This document shows, piece by piece, positions 5,310 through 13,493 of a stretch of DNA of 14,229 nt (its first letter is position 1; the number at the start of each line of letters is the position of its first letter). Origin of the DNA: Gallionellaceae bacterium (GTDB lineage: Bacteria; Pseudomonadota; Gammaproteobacteria; Burkholderiales; Gallionellaceae). The notes under the pieces are model-generated. The model searched no databases. It was not told the origin of the DNA and was given only the letters and a program-made list of their open reading frames with translations. The stretch lies in contig PLYB01000192.1 in assembly GCA_003151655.1 (NCBI GenBank), forward strand, positions 1-14,229, read 5' to 3'. The translations under genes and the position numbers were made by a program.

Positions 5310-8302
5310 ATGCCACCTTTCAAGTTATTTGTCGAAGCATGGCTGGCATGCCAATTAATCAATTCAGCAGCCCGCATCGGCCTGGCAATACCGTAGCCTT
5401 GCCCAAACTCGCAGCCCATCTCGATTAAAGTCCGGTTTTGTTCTTCAGTCTCTATTCCTTCAGCGACGGTGCGGCGTTCAAATGCCCGCGCCAAAGCGAT
5501 AATGCCTTGCACGATAGCCAGATCGCCCTTGTCTACCAGCATGTCTCGCACAAAGGATTGATCAATCTTGAGCGTATCGACCGGCAGACTGCTCAGGTAT
5601 GAAAGCGACGAATAGCCGGTGCCAAAATCGTCCAGCGCAAATCCGATGCCCAACGCACGGCATGACACAATGATTTCCCGAACCACACCGATGTCGTTGA
5701 GCGCTACCGTCTCCAGCACTTCGATCTGCAGTTTGCCTTGCGGCGTTGCGGGATAAGCCGCAAGTTGCTGTTGCAGTTTTTCCACAAAGCCGGTGGATTC
5801 CATGTGGTAGCCGGAGATATTGATACTGACCTCAATGTCCAGCCCCAAGTTGCGCCATTGATGCATTTGCTCGAGAGCGGCAGCGGTCACCCATTCGCCC
5901 AGCTCGATATCAAGCTCCGTGTTTTCAATCTGACGGATAAATTCCGCCGGCAACAGCAAGCCGAGTTCAGGATGTTTCCAGCGGATTAACGCTTCCGCAC
6001 CAACCAGTTCTCTGCTAATCAGATTAATTTTGGGTTGGTAGTAAAGCTCGAACTGGTCGCTGTCCAGTGCATGGCGAAAACTCGTCATAAATGCGCTTTG
6101 ATCGCGCGCGCGTTTATCCAGCTCCAGATCGTAAATATAAAAACGATTTTTCCCGGTTTGTTTGGACACATACATAGCCTGATCGGCATGGCGCAACAGG
6201 GTGTCGGGATCTTCATCATCCAGCGGAAAAATGCTGACCCCGATACTGGCGCTTACCGAGACAGACTTGTCTTTAACGGTAATCGGTTCAGCTATCGTAG
6301 CGAGCAGACGTTTAAGCGTCGCCACACACTCCGAGCCTTTATTTTGTCCCAGTAACAAAACAACGAATTCATCCCCGCCCAAGCGGGCGACAGTATCCCC
6401 GCCGCGTATAGCATTGCCGATGCGTTTGGCCACTTCTATCAACACCCGGTCTCCCGCAGCATGTCCCAAATCATCATTGATAGGTTTGAAGCCATCGAGA
6501 TCGAGATAGCAAACCGCCATCATGTTTTGTTCGCGCGAGGTCTGCGCAATGGCCTGCTTCATGCGGTCGGCCAACAACACCCGGTTGGGGATACCCGTCA
6601 GTGCATCGAAATGCGCGATCCGGCGCAGGTCGGACTCGTGCCGCTTGCGGTCGGTGACATCTTCGATAAAACCTTCAAAATAAGCGAGTGTACCGTCGGC
6701 ATTGAGCACTTTTCGCCCTTTGATACTGACGTTGATAACGCTACCATCCTTGCGAAAAAAATCACCTTCGATAAGACACCATCCATCAGTCTGCATCATC
6801 GCCGCGATGATCTCGACACGCTTATCGGGATCACAATATACCTGCGTGTTGATATCCGTAATTTGTTCAATCAACTCCTCCGGCGAGGCATAGTTCAGCA
6901 TACTGGCGAAAGCCGGATTGACAGCCAGAAAGCGTCCTGCAAGCGTTGCAAGAAAAATGCCTGCCGGGGAGTTCTGAAAAACCGAAAGATATTTTTCTTT
7001 GCTTTCACGCAAATTCTCTTCAGCGCGTTTACGCCAGGTAATATCTCTACAGAACACCACCAATTCATTTTCCTCGCGCAGAAATGTGGCGGAAACATCG
7101 ATCTCAATGAGATGCCCGTCTTGGTGTCGATGCTGGGTTTCAAAAGACAAACTACCCAGAACAATAATTTCCGCTATGCGAGCCTTTACATCTTCCGGTT
7201 TGTCATGGGCATCAAGTTGACTGATGTGCATGTTCAGCAATTCATCAACGCTATAACCGGTCATTTTGGCATAGGCCTCGTTGACATCCAGCAGATTGCC
7301 TTGCATGTCCGCCAACCAGAATCCATCTGTCGCAGTATCGATCACTTGCTTGCTGCGCAGCAGGGTCGTTTCATATGCTTTGCGCGAACGCAGTGTCTGG
7401 ATGCCGTAGGAAAGGTCGCGGGCAAGTTCCTCAAGCAATTGCACTTCTTCCGCGCTGAACGCATAGGCTTTAATCGAATAAATTGTTAATGCGCCGATCA
7501 CCCGTTCATTAACGATAAGGGGCAGCGCCAGACTGGACTGAAAACCGCGCAGGATGGCAGCCTCGCGCCAGGGAGCCATTTTCGGATCGGCCTGAATATC
7601 CTGCAAAACCACGGTTGCTCCGGTTCTAATTGCCGTCCCGGTCGGGCCTTGGCCGCGTTCGCTATCAGCCCAAGTGATATTTGCGTTTTCAAGGTAGCCA
7701 TCTGCATACCCTGACTGCGCGACAGGACGCACGGTTTTTTCCGCATCATTTTCAGCAAAAGCGACCCAAGCCATCAAATAACCACCGATTTCCACGGCCA
7801 ACTGGCAGATTTCGGCAAACAGCTCCTGTTCGCTTTGCGCCCGTATTTGCCCCGAGCCGGATTTACTCAGCAACATCAGCGCACGGTTGAGAAGTTCGGC
7901 TTCAATTTCTTTGCGTTTTCTGTCGTCAATATTGAGCGTCACGCCGATAAAGCGCTGGCCTGCGTTGACGCCATCCCGATCCATGACTCTGCCATAGTTG
8001 GCGTACCAGACCCATGCACCGTTTTTGGCTCGCAGCCTGAACTCGCAACGATATTGCGCCGCAACATTGGATAAATGATTATTGATAGCCGCTTTGACTA
8101 GCGGAACATCATCGGGGTGGATGATGGCAAAGATCTCGTCAACGTAGCAGGCAGCTTCCGCTTCGTTATAGCCGAGTTCGGCAAAGGTTTTCATCGCCTT
8201 GCGCGGAATTTCGCCGGTAACCAGATTATTTTCCCAAAGATCGAGACCTGCCGCTTCCAGAGCAAGTGCCAAGCGTTCGTCGTTAATATCTTGCTCTTTC
8301 AT
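5306..8302 (-). CDS. PAS/GAF sensor diguanylate cyclase-phosphodiesterase (GGDEF-EAL)
   Basis: 998 residues with no membrane segments, so probably cytoplasmic. Order: PAS (about 10-130), GAF (155-305), PAS (315-425), PAS (432-555), GGDEF (560-720), EAL (735-985). The cyclase motif is intact (GGDEF at 642-646), and an RGGD at 633-636 matches the product-inhibition I-site (RxxD five residues before GGDEF). The phosphodiesterase motif EAL is at 770-772. Expected catalytic residues are present: N828, E861 and E864, DDFGTGYSS from 891, K912, E948 and Q968. Both activities therefore look possible. In such hybrids one domain often regulates the other. The PAS and GAF modules suggest sensing of a small ligand or redox state, but no haem or flavin residue can be assigned. 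It is translationally coupled to the HDOD gene downstream. Confidence 0.95.
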   Translation of the reverse strand: MKEQDINDERLALALEAAGLDLWENNLVTGEIPRKAMKTFAELGYNEAEAACYVDEIFAIIHPDDVPLVKAAINNHLSNVAAQYRCEFRLRAKNGAWVWYANYGRVMDRDGVNAGQRFIGVTLNIDDRKRKEIEAELLNRALMLLSKSGSGQIRAQSEQELFAEICQLAVEIGGYLMAWVAFAENDAEKTVRPVAQSGYADGYLENANITWADSERGQGPTGTAIRTGATVVLQDIQADPKMAPWREAAILRGFQSSLALPLIVNERVIGALTIYSIKAYAFSAEEVQLLEELARDLSYGIQTLRSRKAYETTLLRSKQVIDTATDGFWLADMQGNLLDVNEAYAKMTGYSVDELLNMHISQLDAHDKPEDVKARIAEIIVLGSLSFETQHRHQDGHLIEIDVSATFLREENELVVFCRDITWRKRAEENLRESKEKYLSVFQNSPAGIFLATLAGRFLAVNPAFASMLNYASPEELIEQITDINTQVYCDPDKRVEIIAAMMQTDGWCLIEGDFFRKDGSVINVSIKGRKVLNADGTLAYFEGFIEDVTDRKRHESDLRRIAHFDALTGIPNRVLLADRMKQAIAQTSREQNMMAVCYLDLDGFKPINDDLGHAAGDRVLIEVAKRIGNAIRGGDTVARLGGDEFVVLLLGQNKGSECVATLKRLLATIAEPITVKDKSVSVSASIGVSIFPLDDEDPDTLLRHADQAMYVSKQTGKNRFYIYDLELDKRARDQSAFMTSFRHALDSDQFELYYQPKINLISRELVGAEALIRWKHPELGLLLPAEFIRQIENTELDIELGEWVTAAALEQMHQWRNLGLDIEVSINISGYHMESTGFVEKLQQQLAAYPATPQGKLQIEVLETVALNDIGVVREIIVSCRALGIGFALDDFGTGYSSLSYLSSLPVDTLKIDQSFVRDMLVDKGDLAIVQGIIALARAFERRTVAEGIETEEQNRTLIEMGCEFGQGYGIARPMRAAELINWHASHASTNNLKGGI

Positions 8303-8374
8303 CTTGGTATCTCTTCCGGAAAATTATCCGCACCTTCATCTGGAACAACGCATCCTTACATTCTTTCAAACAAA

Positions 8375-8404
8375 ATTATAGTTGAATGCTCATCCCTTAC
8401 TGAA
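8375..8404 (-). promoter_or_regulatory. Possible promoter for the GGDEF-EAL/HDOD unit
   Basis: A perfect TATAAT on the minus strand (complement of 8375-8380) lies 73 nt upstream of the GGDEF-EAL start. A weak -35 box, TTCAGT (complement of 8399-8404), is 18 nt further up, overlapping the end of the HAD gene. This would let the signalling pair be transcribed apart from ffh and the HAD gene. Confidence 0.5.
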
Positions 8405-9107
8405 TAAATTTCAAGCCGAGGGTTTTATAAAAATTCGCCAAGTCGCCCAAGTCATCGAACACCGCAGCAGCCCCCGTAAAATCCTGCTTGCAGGTGTATG
8501 GATTAATGGTGATATAGGTTTTAATCCCCGCCGCCAGCGCGGAGCGCAAACCATTATTGGAGTCTTCCAGCGCAATACACTCGGATGGATCCAGCTTTAA
8601 TTCGCGCAGCACCCAATGGTAAATATCCGGTGCAGGTTTTTTATTCGGCACGATGTCGCCGCAGCCGTTAGCTGAAAAGTAATCCGCCCAGTTTTTCCCC
8701 AAACCGACCTCCAGTAAAGCGGAGACATTCTCCGGCGTGGTAGTCGTGGCGATGGCAAGCGTGATGCCAGCCTGATGCATATCGGAGATAAGTTGTTTGA
8801 TACCCTTGCGCAACGGAATTAAACCATCACGCAACATGGCAGTGTAGTGCGCTGTTTTCACCGCGTGCAGATTTTTGACAAAGCCTTCGTAATCGGCGGG
8901 TTTAGTAAAGCCGGGTAAAAAACTGTCTACAAAATACTTGATGCGCTCCTTGCCGCCCGTCACTTTGAGCAGCTTGCCGTACAACGCGACATCCCAATTC
9001 CAGTCGAGCTTGTTTTCTGCAAAGGCTTTATTGAAAGCAATGCGGTGCGCGTCTTCTGTATCGGCCAGCGTCCCGTCAACGTCGAATATGACTGCTTTGA
9101 TGGTCAT
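8397..9107 (-). CDS. HAD-superfamily hydrolase, CbbY-like
   Basis: 236 residues. Motif I is FDVDGTLADTEDAHR, with nucleophile D9 and acid D11. A helical cap follows, typical of subfamily I with the cap after motif I. Motif II is LAIATTTTPENV, motif III is the lysine in PNKKPAPDIY, and motif IV is CIALEDSNNGLRSA, which supplies the Mg2+ ligands. The N-terminal block resembles CbbY and related sugar-phosphate phosphatases or phosphomutase-like enzymes. CbbY itself hydrolyses xylulose-1,5-bisphosphate in autotrophs, but no Calvin-cycle genes are nearby, so I leave the substrate open. The start lies 6 nt after the ffh stop, so the gene is almost certainly transcribed with ffh. Family secure, substrate uncertain. 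Confidence 0.9.
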   Translation of the reverse strand: MTIKAVIFDVDGTLADTEDAHRIAFNKAFAENKLDWNWDVALYGKLLKVTGGKERIKYFVDSFLPGFTKPADYEGFVKNLHAVKTAHYTAMLRDGLIPLRKGIKQLISDMHQAGITLAIATTTTPENVSALLEVGLGKNWADYFSANGCGDIVPNKKPAPDIYHWVLRELKLDPSECIALEDSNNGLRSALAAGIKTYITINPYTCKQDFTGAAAVFDDLGDLANFYKTLGLKFIQ

Positions 9108-9113
9108 AAAGAT

Positions 9114-10466
9114 TTACCGCATCCCCGGCATCATGCCCTTCATGCCGCGCATCATCTTCGCCATGCCGCCTTTGCCGCTGAACATCTTCATCATCTTTTG
9201 AGTCTGCTCGAACTGGTTAAGCAGTTGGTTGACATGCATCACTTGCACGCCCGCCCCCGTTGCGATACGACGTTTGCGTGAGGCCTTGATCAACTCGGGG
9301 TGGCTGCGCTCAAACGGGGTCATCGAATTGATGATGCCTTCGGTGCGATTGATTTGACGGTCATCCACCTTCGAGCCTGCTGCCGCCTGGGAAAGTTGCG
9401 CGGGCAATTTGTCCATCAGCGCATTCACCCCGCCCATTTTTTTCATCTGCACGATCTGCGCTTTGAAATCATTCAGATCAAAGCCTTTGCCGCTTTGCAT
9501 CTTTTTCGCCAGCTTTTCCGCTTCGACATGATCGACACCGCGCTGCGCGTCTTCAATCAGCGACAACACGTCACCCATGCCCAGTACGCGCGATGCCATA
9601 CGATCCGGATAGAACGCTTCCAGCCCGTTCATCTTTTCGCTCACACCGACGAACTTGATCGGCTTGCCGGTCACATGACGTACCGACAGTGCCGCACCGC
9701 CGCGCGCATCACCGTCCAGCTTGGTCAGGATCACACCCGTCAGCGGCAGCGCATCACCGAATGCTTTGGCGGTATTCACCGCGTCCTGTCCGGTCATCGC
9801 ATCGACCACAAACAGTGTCTCGATAGGATGCAACGCAGCATGCAATTGCTTGATCTCTTCCATCATCGCCGCGTCTACCGCCAAACGTCCGGCGGTATCA
9901 ACGATCAACACTTCGTGGTGGTGTTTGCGCGCAAAATCCAGCGCAGCCAAAGCAATGTCCTGTGGCTTTTGCGAAATATCCGAAGGGAAAAAATCGACTT
10001 CGAGTTGTTGTGCCAAGGTGCGCAATTGCTCGATCGCGGCGGGGCGATACACGTCGCAACTCACCAGCAGCACTTTTTTCTTGTTCTGTTCGCGCAATAA
10101 TTTGGCCAGCTTGCCGCTGGTGGTGGTCTTACCCGCACCTTGCAGGCCCGCCATCAAAATCACCGCCGGTGGCACTGCCGCCAGATTGAGCGCATCGTTG
10201 TGCTCGCCCATCAGCTTGGTCAACTCGCGATTCACCACCCCGATCAGGGCTTGTCCCGGACTCAGGCTGCCGATAACCGCCTCGCCCAGCGCGGCTTGCT
10301 TGACTTGCGCGGTAAATTCTTTGACCACGGGCAAGGCTACATCCGCCTCCAGCAGGGCGAGACGAACTTCGCGTAACGCATCCTGAATATTGTCTTCAGT
10401 CAGCCGCGCCTGGCCGCGCAAATTTTTAACGATGCCTGAAAGGCGCTGGGTAAGGTTATCCAACAT
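9114..10466 (-). CDS. ffh: Signal recognition particle protein Ffh (SRP54)
   Basis: 450 residues, the standard bacterial length. An N-domain helical bundle (about 1-90) starts MLDNLTQRLSGIVKNLRG. The G domain carries the P-loop GLQGAGKTT (107-115), CDVYRPAAIEQLR, DTAGRL (190-195), TKLDGDARGG (248-257) and the insertion box region around 140-160. The M domain (about 300-450) ends in a methionine-rich tail (MMKMFSGKGGMAKMMRG), which lines the signal-sequence groove. Together with 4.5S RNA, Ffh binds nascent membrane proteins and delivers them to FtsY at the inner membrane. It is divergent from the ccsA/ypjD gene, an arrangement common in proteobacteria, and is followed at 6 nt by the HAD gene. 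The RNA partner is not in this window. Confidence 0.98.
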   Translation of the reverse strand: MLDNLTQRLSGIVKNLRGQARLTEDNIQDALREVRLALLEADVALPVVKEFTAQVKQAALGEAVIGSLSPGQALIGVVNRELTKLMGEHNDALNLAAVPPAVILMAGLQGAGKTTTSGKLAKLLREQNKKKVLLVSCDVYRPAAIEQLRTLAQQLEVDFFPSDISQKPQDIALAALDFARKHHHEVLIVDTAGRLAVDAAMMEEIKQLHAALHPIETLFVVDAMTGQDAVNTAKAFGDALPLTGVILTKLDGDARGGAALSVRHVTGKPIKFVGVSEKMNGLEAFYPDRMASRVLGMGDVLSLIEDAQRGVDHVEAEKLAKKMQSGKGFDLNDFKAQIVQMKKMGGVNALMDKLPAQLSQAAAGSKVDDRQINRTEGIINSMTPFERSHPELIKASRKRRIATGAGVQVMHVNQLLNQFEQTQKMMKMFSGKGGMAKMMRGMKGMMPGMR

Positions 10467-10537
10467 GGTATTGTTCCCGCTCTGTTAAAAACAGCTTTAG
10501 TGTAGAATTCGCCAAGTCTAAAACATATGCACGCATC

Positions 10538-11350
10538 ATGTCGAACTTCGTACCAACAATAGTTGCTTTTTTTGCCTACGCCACGTTGGCCTTTTTCTTT
10601 TGGCGGGCACAAGTTGCGGGTAATGCCGAAGCATTAAACCGTGGAGGAGTAGGAAATGCCATCGGTGTCCCCTTGGCGCTTCATGCTGGCTTGCTGTACA
10701 ACAACCTTATCGTCGGCAGCAGTCTCAATCTGAGTTTGGCATATGCTATCTCGTTGATCTTGTGGCTGACTGTGCTAGTGTATTGGATTGCACGCTTTTT
10801 CTACCCTTTGGCAAACATGTTGTCGCTGGTATTGCCGTTGGCTGCTATTGGCGTGCTCTTGCCTGAACTCTTTCCCGATACGCGCGGACTTTCCGCACCT
10901 ACCTCATGGATGTTCGATGCACACGTACTGGTTGCCATGATGGCCTATAGCCTGTTCACTATCGCCGCACTGCATGCCGGATTGATGTCCTTCGTCGAAA
11001 AGGGTTTGCACCATGCGACCTTGCCCAGAATATTAAAAAACCTGCCTCCGCTGCTGACTATGGAAACACTGCTGTTCCGCATCATCGGTGTAGGTCTGGT
11101 ATTGCTTACCCTTACCCTTGGCTCGGGAATCTTGTTTTCCGAACAGATTTTCGGCAAGCCCTGGCAGTTCAGCCACAAAGTTTTGTTCGGTTTTATCTCG
11201 TGGAGCGTATTCAGCGTACTACTACTCGGCCGCGCCATCAAAGGCTGGCGCGGACGGACCGCAGTGCGCTGGACCTTGAGCGGTTTCGGCTTTTTGGTGT
11301 TGGCTTATCTGGGTACGAAGTTTGTATTGGAAATTGTGCTGCATCGATAA
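10538..11350 (+). CDS. ypjD: CcsA/YpjD-family cytochrome c assembly membrane protein
   Basis: 270 residues with about eight predicted membrane helices. It belongs to the cytochrome c assembly (CcmC/CcsA-like) family and most resembles the YpjD branch, whose gene also stands opposite ffh in E. coli. Conserved features are APTSWMFDAHVLVAMMAYSLF (119-139, with H129) and FGKPWQFSHKVLFGFISW (205-222, with H213), then RAIKGWRGR (232-240). The histidines occupy positions used for haem handling in CcsA proteins. The exact role of YpjD is not established. In bacteria with system II biogenesis the CcsA partner is encoded with CcsB/ResB, which is absent here, so I favour YpjD over true CcsA. No strong SD precedes the ATG. 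A TAGAAT box lies at 10503-10508, but I found no convincing -35. Confidence 0.85.
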   Translation: MSNFVPTIVAFFAYATLAFFFWRAQVAGNAEALNRGGVGNAIGVPLALHAGLLYNNLIVGSSLNLSLAYAISLILWLTVLVYWIARFFYPLANMLSLVLPLAAIGVLLPELFPDTRGLSAPTSWMFDAHVLVAMMAYSLFTIAALHAGLMSFVEKGLHHATLPRILKNLPPLLTMETLLFRIIGVGLVLLTLTLGSGILFSEQIFGKPWQFSHKVLFGFISWSVFSVLLLGRAIKGWRGRTAVRWTLSGFGFLVLAYLGTKFVLEIVLHR

Positions 11351-11364
11351 TTCCTAGGTCGGGC

Positions 11365-11426
11365 TTGTAGGTCGGGTTTCAACCCGACATGTCGCTAACC
11401 CCGTCGGGTTGAAACCCGACCTACAA
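11365..11426. repeat. 24-nt perfect inverted repeat, each arm self-palindromic (REP-like)
   Basis: Positions 11365-11388 are an exact inverted copy of 11403-11426 around a 14-nt spacer. Each arm contains the palindrome GTCGGGTTTCAACCCGAC or its mirror, so the RNA can fold either as one long hairpin or as two small ones. A further partial copy, TAGGTCGGG, lies at 11355-11363. The element fills the gap between convergent ypjD and radC and ends exactly at the last base before the radC stop codon. It can serve as a bidirectional transcript end, though no T-run follows. It resembles dispersed REP elements. Confidence 0.85.
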
Positions 11427-12101
11427 CTACAGCATCCCCTTCTCAGCAAACGACAAACACCCCGCACCCGCAACAATGAAGTGATCCAGAACACGCACGT
11501 CCACCAATTGCAGGGCTTGTTTCAATGCGTCGGTCAATAGCCGATCCGACTGGCTCGGTTCTGCTATACCGGACGGATGATTGTGAGCGAAGATGGCAGC
11601 GGCAGCATTCAGCGCCAAGGCGCGCTTAACCACCTCGCGCGGATACACGCTGGTCTGCGTCAACGTGCCGTGAAACATCTCCTCGGCAGCAATCACGCGA
11701 TGTTGCGCATCGAGAAAGATCACCATGAATACTTCCTGTTCGCGCCCGCGTAATAGCAATTGCAAATAGTTGCGCACTGCCAACGGTGAGTTCAACGCAT
11801 CGCCAATACGCATTTCTTCCTGCAACGCGCGCCGCGACATCTCAAGCACCGCCTGCAACTGCACATACTTCGCCTGCCCCATACCGTGCATCTCGCAGAA
11901 CACCGATTCGCTCGCCGCGAACATCTGCGTCAGATTGCCGAAACGTATCAGTAGCTCGCGCGCCAGATCGACTGCGCTTTTGCCAACCACGCCCGTGCGC
12001 AAAAAGATCGCCAACAACTCCGCATCGGAAAGTGCCGCCGCACCGCGCTGCATAAGCTTTTCGCGTGGGCGTTCATTAACTGGCCAGTCAGTGATACTCA
12101 T
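11427..12101 (-). CDS. radC: RadC family protein (JAMM/MPN+ domain)
   Basis: 224 residues from the ATG at 12101, with AGAGG as SD. The protein then begins MSITDWPVNERPREKL, the usual RadC start; a 35-residue upstream extension lacks family similarity and is rejected. An N-terminal helix-hairpin-helix region (about 20-95, LLAIFLRTG and MHGMGQAKYVQL) precedes the JAMM metalloprotease-like domain. There the zinc motif HNHPSGIAEPSQSD gives H173, H175 and D186, with E123 as the likely acid. Despite the name, the original repair phenotype in E. coli was traced to another gene. RadC homologues have no agreed role, though anti-restriction and DNA-processing links have been proposed. It stands alone, divergent from coaBC and convergent with ypjD. 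Confidence 0.94.
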   Translation of the reverse strand: MSITDWPVNERPREKLMQRGAAALSDAELLAIFLRTGVVGKSAVDLARELLIRFGNLTQMFAASESVFCEMHGMGQAKYVQLQAVLEMSRRALQEEMRIGDALNSPLAVRNYLQLLLRGREQEVFMVIFLDAQHRVIAAEEMFHGTLTQTSVYPREVVKRALALNAAAAIFAHNHPSGIAEPSQSDRLLTDALKQALQLVDVRVLDHFIVAGAGCLSFAEKGML

Positions 12102-12130
12102 AGTGCGCCTCTGTTTCACATTTGAACAAC

Positions 12131-12143
12131 CGACAAATTGTCG
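12131..12143. promoter_or_regulatory. 13-nt palindrome upstream of radC
   Basis: CGACAAATTGTCG is a perfect palindrome around a central base, lying 30 nt upstream of the radC start in the radC/coaBC divergent gap. The form would suit a dimeric regulator, but nothing identifies one. The rest of the 200-nt gap holds no other clear element apart from the coaBC -10 candidate. Confidence 0.3.
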
Positions 12144-12302
12144 AAGCTCATGCAGCTTCCCGCGTGACCATTGAGCCAAGAAAATACAGAGTAAATCCGT
12201 GCGCATTGAGCTAGTCGAAATGCATTATTTGTGAATCCACTGCCTGTACTTCAGTTTGCTCTTCGCCATAACGCGCACTTTCTTGTTAAGATACGCGGCA
12301 TC

Positions 12303-13493
12303 ATGGAACAAGCTCAACAAAAACGTATCGTGCTTGGCATCACCGGCGGCATCGCAGCCTATAAGGCGGCGGAGTTGGCACGTCTACTGGTGAAGCAGGG
12401 CATTACCGTACAGGTGGCGATGACGGAAGCGGCAACGCATTTCATTACGCCTGCGACAATGCAGGCGCTCACAGGACATCCGGTGTTGATCAATCAGTGG
12501 CAAGACGACAAGGGTATGGCGCATATCCAGTCCAGCCGCGTTGCCGATGCCATCGTGATCGCGCCTGCCACGGCGGACTTTATCGCCAAGCTGGCACACG
12601 GGCTGGCGGATGATCTGCTCTCCACGATGTGTCTGGCGCGAGACTGCCCGCTGCTGGTCGCTCCGGCAATGAATAAAGAGATGTGGTCTAACGCCGCCAC
12701 CCAACGCAACGTACAGCAACTGATTGCCGATGGCGTGACCATGCTTGGCCCGGTCAACGGCCTGCAAGCTTGTGGCGAAGAAGGCATGGGACGCATGTTG
12801 GAGGCGGAGGAGTTGGCGCAGTGCATCGTTGCCACATTTCAACCAAAACTGTTGGCAGGACAAAAAATACTCATTACTGCCGGGCCGACTTACGAGGCTA
12901 TCGACGCGGTGCGCGGCATCACTAATCGCAGCAGCGGTAAAATGGGTTACGCCATCGCACAAGCGGCACAGGAGATGGGCGCGAAAGTTACGCTGGTTTC
13001 CGGCCCCACTGCGCTGGCTCGTCCACTTGGAGCGCAGATGATGAATGTCAGCAGTGCTGCCGAAATGTTTGCTGCGGTAAAACAACACGTGGATGATACC
13101 GATATTTTTATCGGCGTAGCCGCCGTAGCGGATTACCGTGTGGCACAGCCCTGCACACAGAAAATCAAAAAAAACGGCGGCAATTTGACGCTGGAACTGA
13201 CACCGAATCCCGATATTTTGGCTTACGTTGCGGCGCTACCCGATGCTCCGTTTTGTGTGGGCTTCGCAGCGGAAAGTGAAAATCTGCACGAGTATGCCGA
13301 ACAAAAACGCCGCGCTAAAAAACTGCCCTTGCTCGCGGCCAATCTCGCGCAGCAAGCCATCGGCGCTGACGATAACGAACTCATTCTGTTCGATGATGCG
13401 GGCGAGCATCGCCTGCCGCGTGCTGACAAACTTACTTTGGCGCGGACACTGTTACGCCATGCTGCGACGCTTTACCAGAAAGGGAAGTCATAA
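12303..13493 (+). CDS. coaBC: Bifunctional phosphopantothenoylcysteine decarboxylase/synthetase
   Basis: 396 residues from the ATG at 12303. An upstream in-frame ATG at 12231 would add 24 residues with no family similarity. The CoaC half is an FMN-dependent decarboxylase. It shows GGIAAYKAAELARLL, the active-site His in MAHIQSS (H74), the PAMN motif (121-124) and the catalytic Cys in LQACGEEGMGRM (C157). The CoaB half (about 190-396) has ITAGPTYEAID, RGITNRSSGKMG, AAVADYR (273-279) and KIKK, whose K289 matches the key E. coli lysine. The enzyme uses CTP to join cysteine to phosphopantothenate, then decarboxylates it to phosphopantetheine, for coenzyme A. Its TAA stop shares a base with the dut start. 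No SD is visible, and a TAAGAT box ends 10 nt before the ATG, hinting at a very short leader. Confidence 0.97.
   Translation: MEQAQQKRIVLGITGGIAAYKAAELARLLVKQGITVQVAMTEAATHFITPATMQALTGHPVLINQWQDDKGMAHIQSSRVADAIVIAPATADFIAKLAHGLADDLLSTMCLARDCPLLVAPAMNKEMWSNAATQRNVQQLIADGVTMLGPVNGLQACGEEGMGRMLEAEELAQCIVATFQPKLLAGQKILITAGPTYEAIDAVRGITNRSSGKMGYAIAQAAQEMGAKVTLVSGPTALARPLGAQMMNVSSAAEMFAAVKQHVDDTDIFIGVAAVADYRVAQPCTQKIKKNGGNLTLELTPNPDILAYVAALPDAPFCVGFAAESENLHEYAEQKRRAKKLPLLAANLAQQAIGADDNELILFDDAGEHRLPRADKLTLARTLLRHAATLYQKGKS

Noticed and set aside
6461..7489. Plus-strand open frame of 342 codons within the GGDEF-EAL gene
   Set aside because: Antisense shadow of a gene with clear PAS and GGDEF motifs; no recognisable domain and no ribosome binding site.
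9300..10100. Plus-strand open frame of 266 codons opposite ffh
   Set aside because: Its histidine- and arginine-rich translation is the usual antisense artefact of a conserved GTPase gene.
11351..11430. CRISPR-like repeat between ypjD and radC
   Set aside because: Only two full copies in inverted orientation with no regular spacers, and no cas genes nearby; a REP-like palindrome explains it.
12102..12206. 35-residue N-terminal extension of RadC
   Set aside because: Not family-like. The ATG at 12101 has a good SD and gives the standard RadC start.
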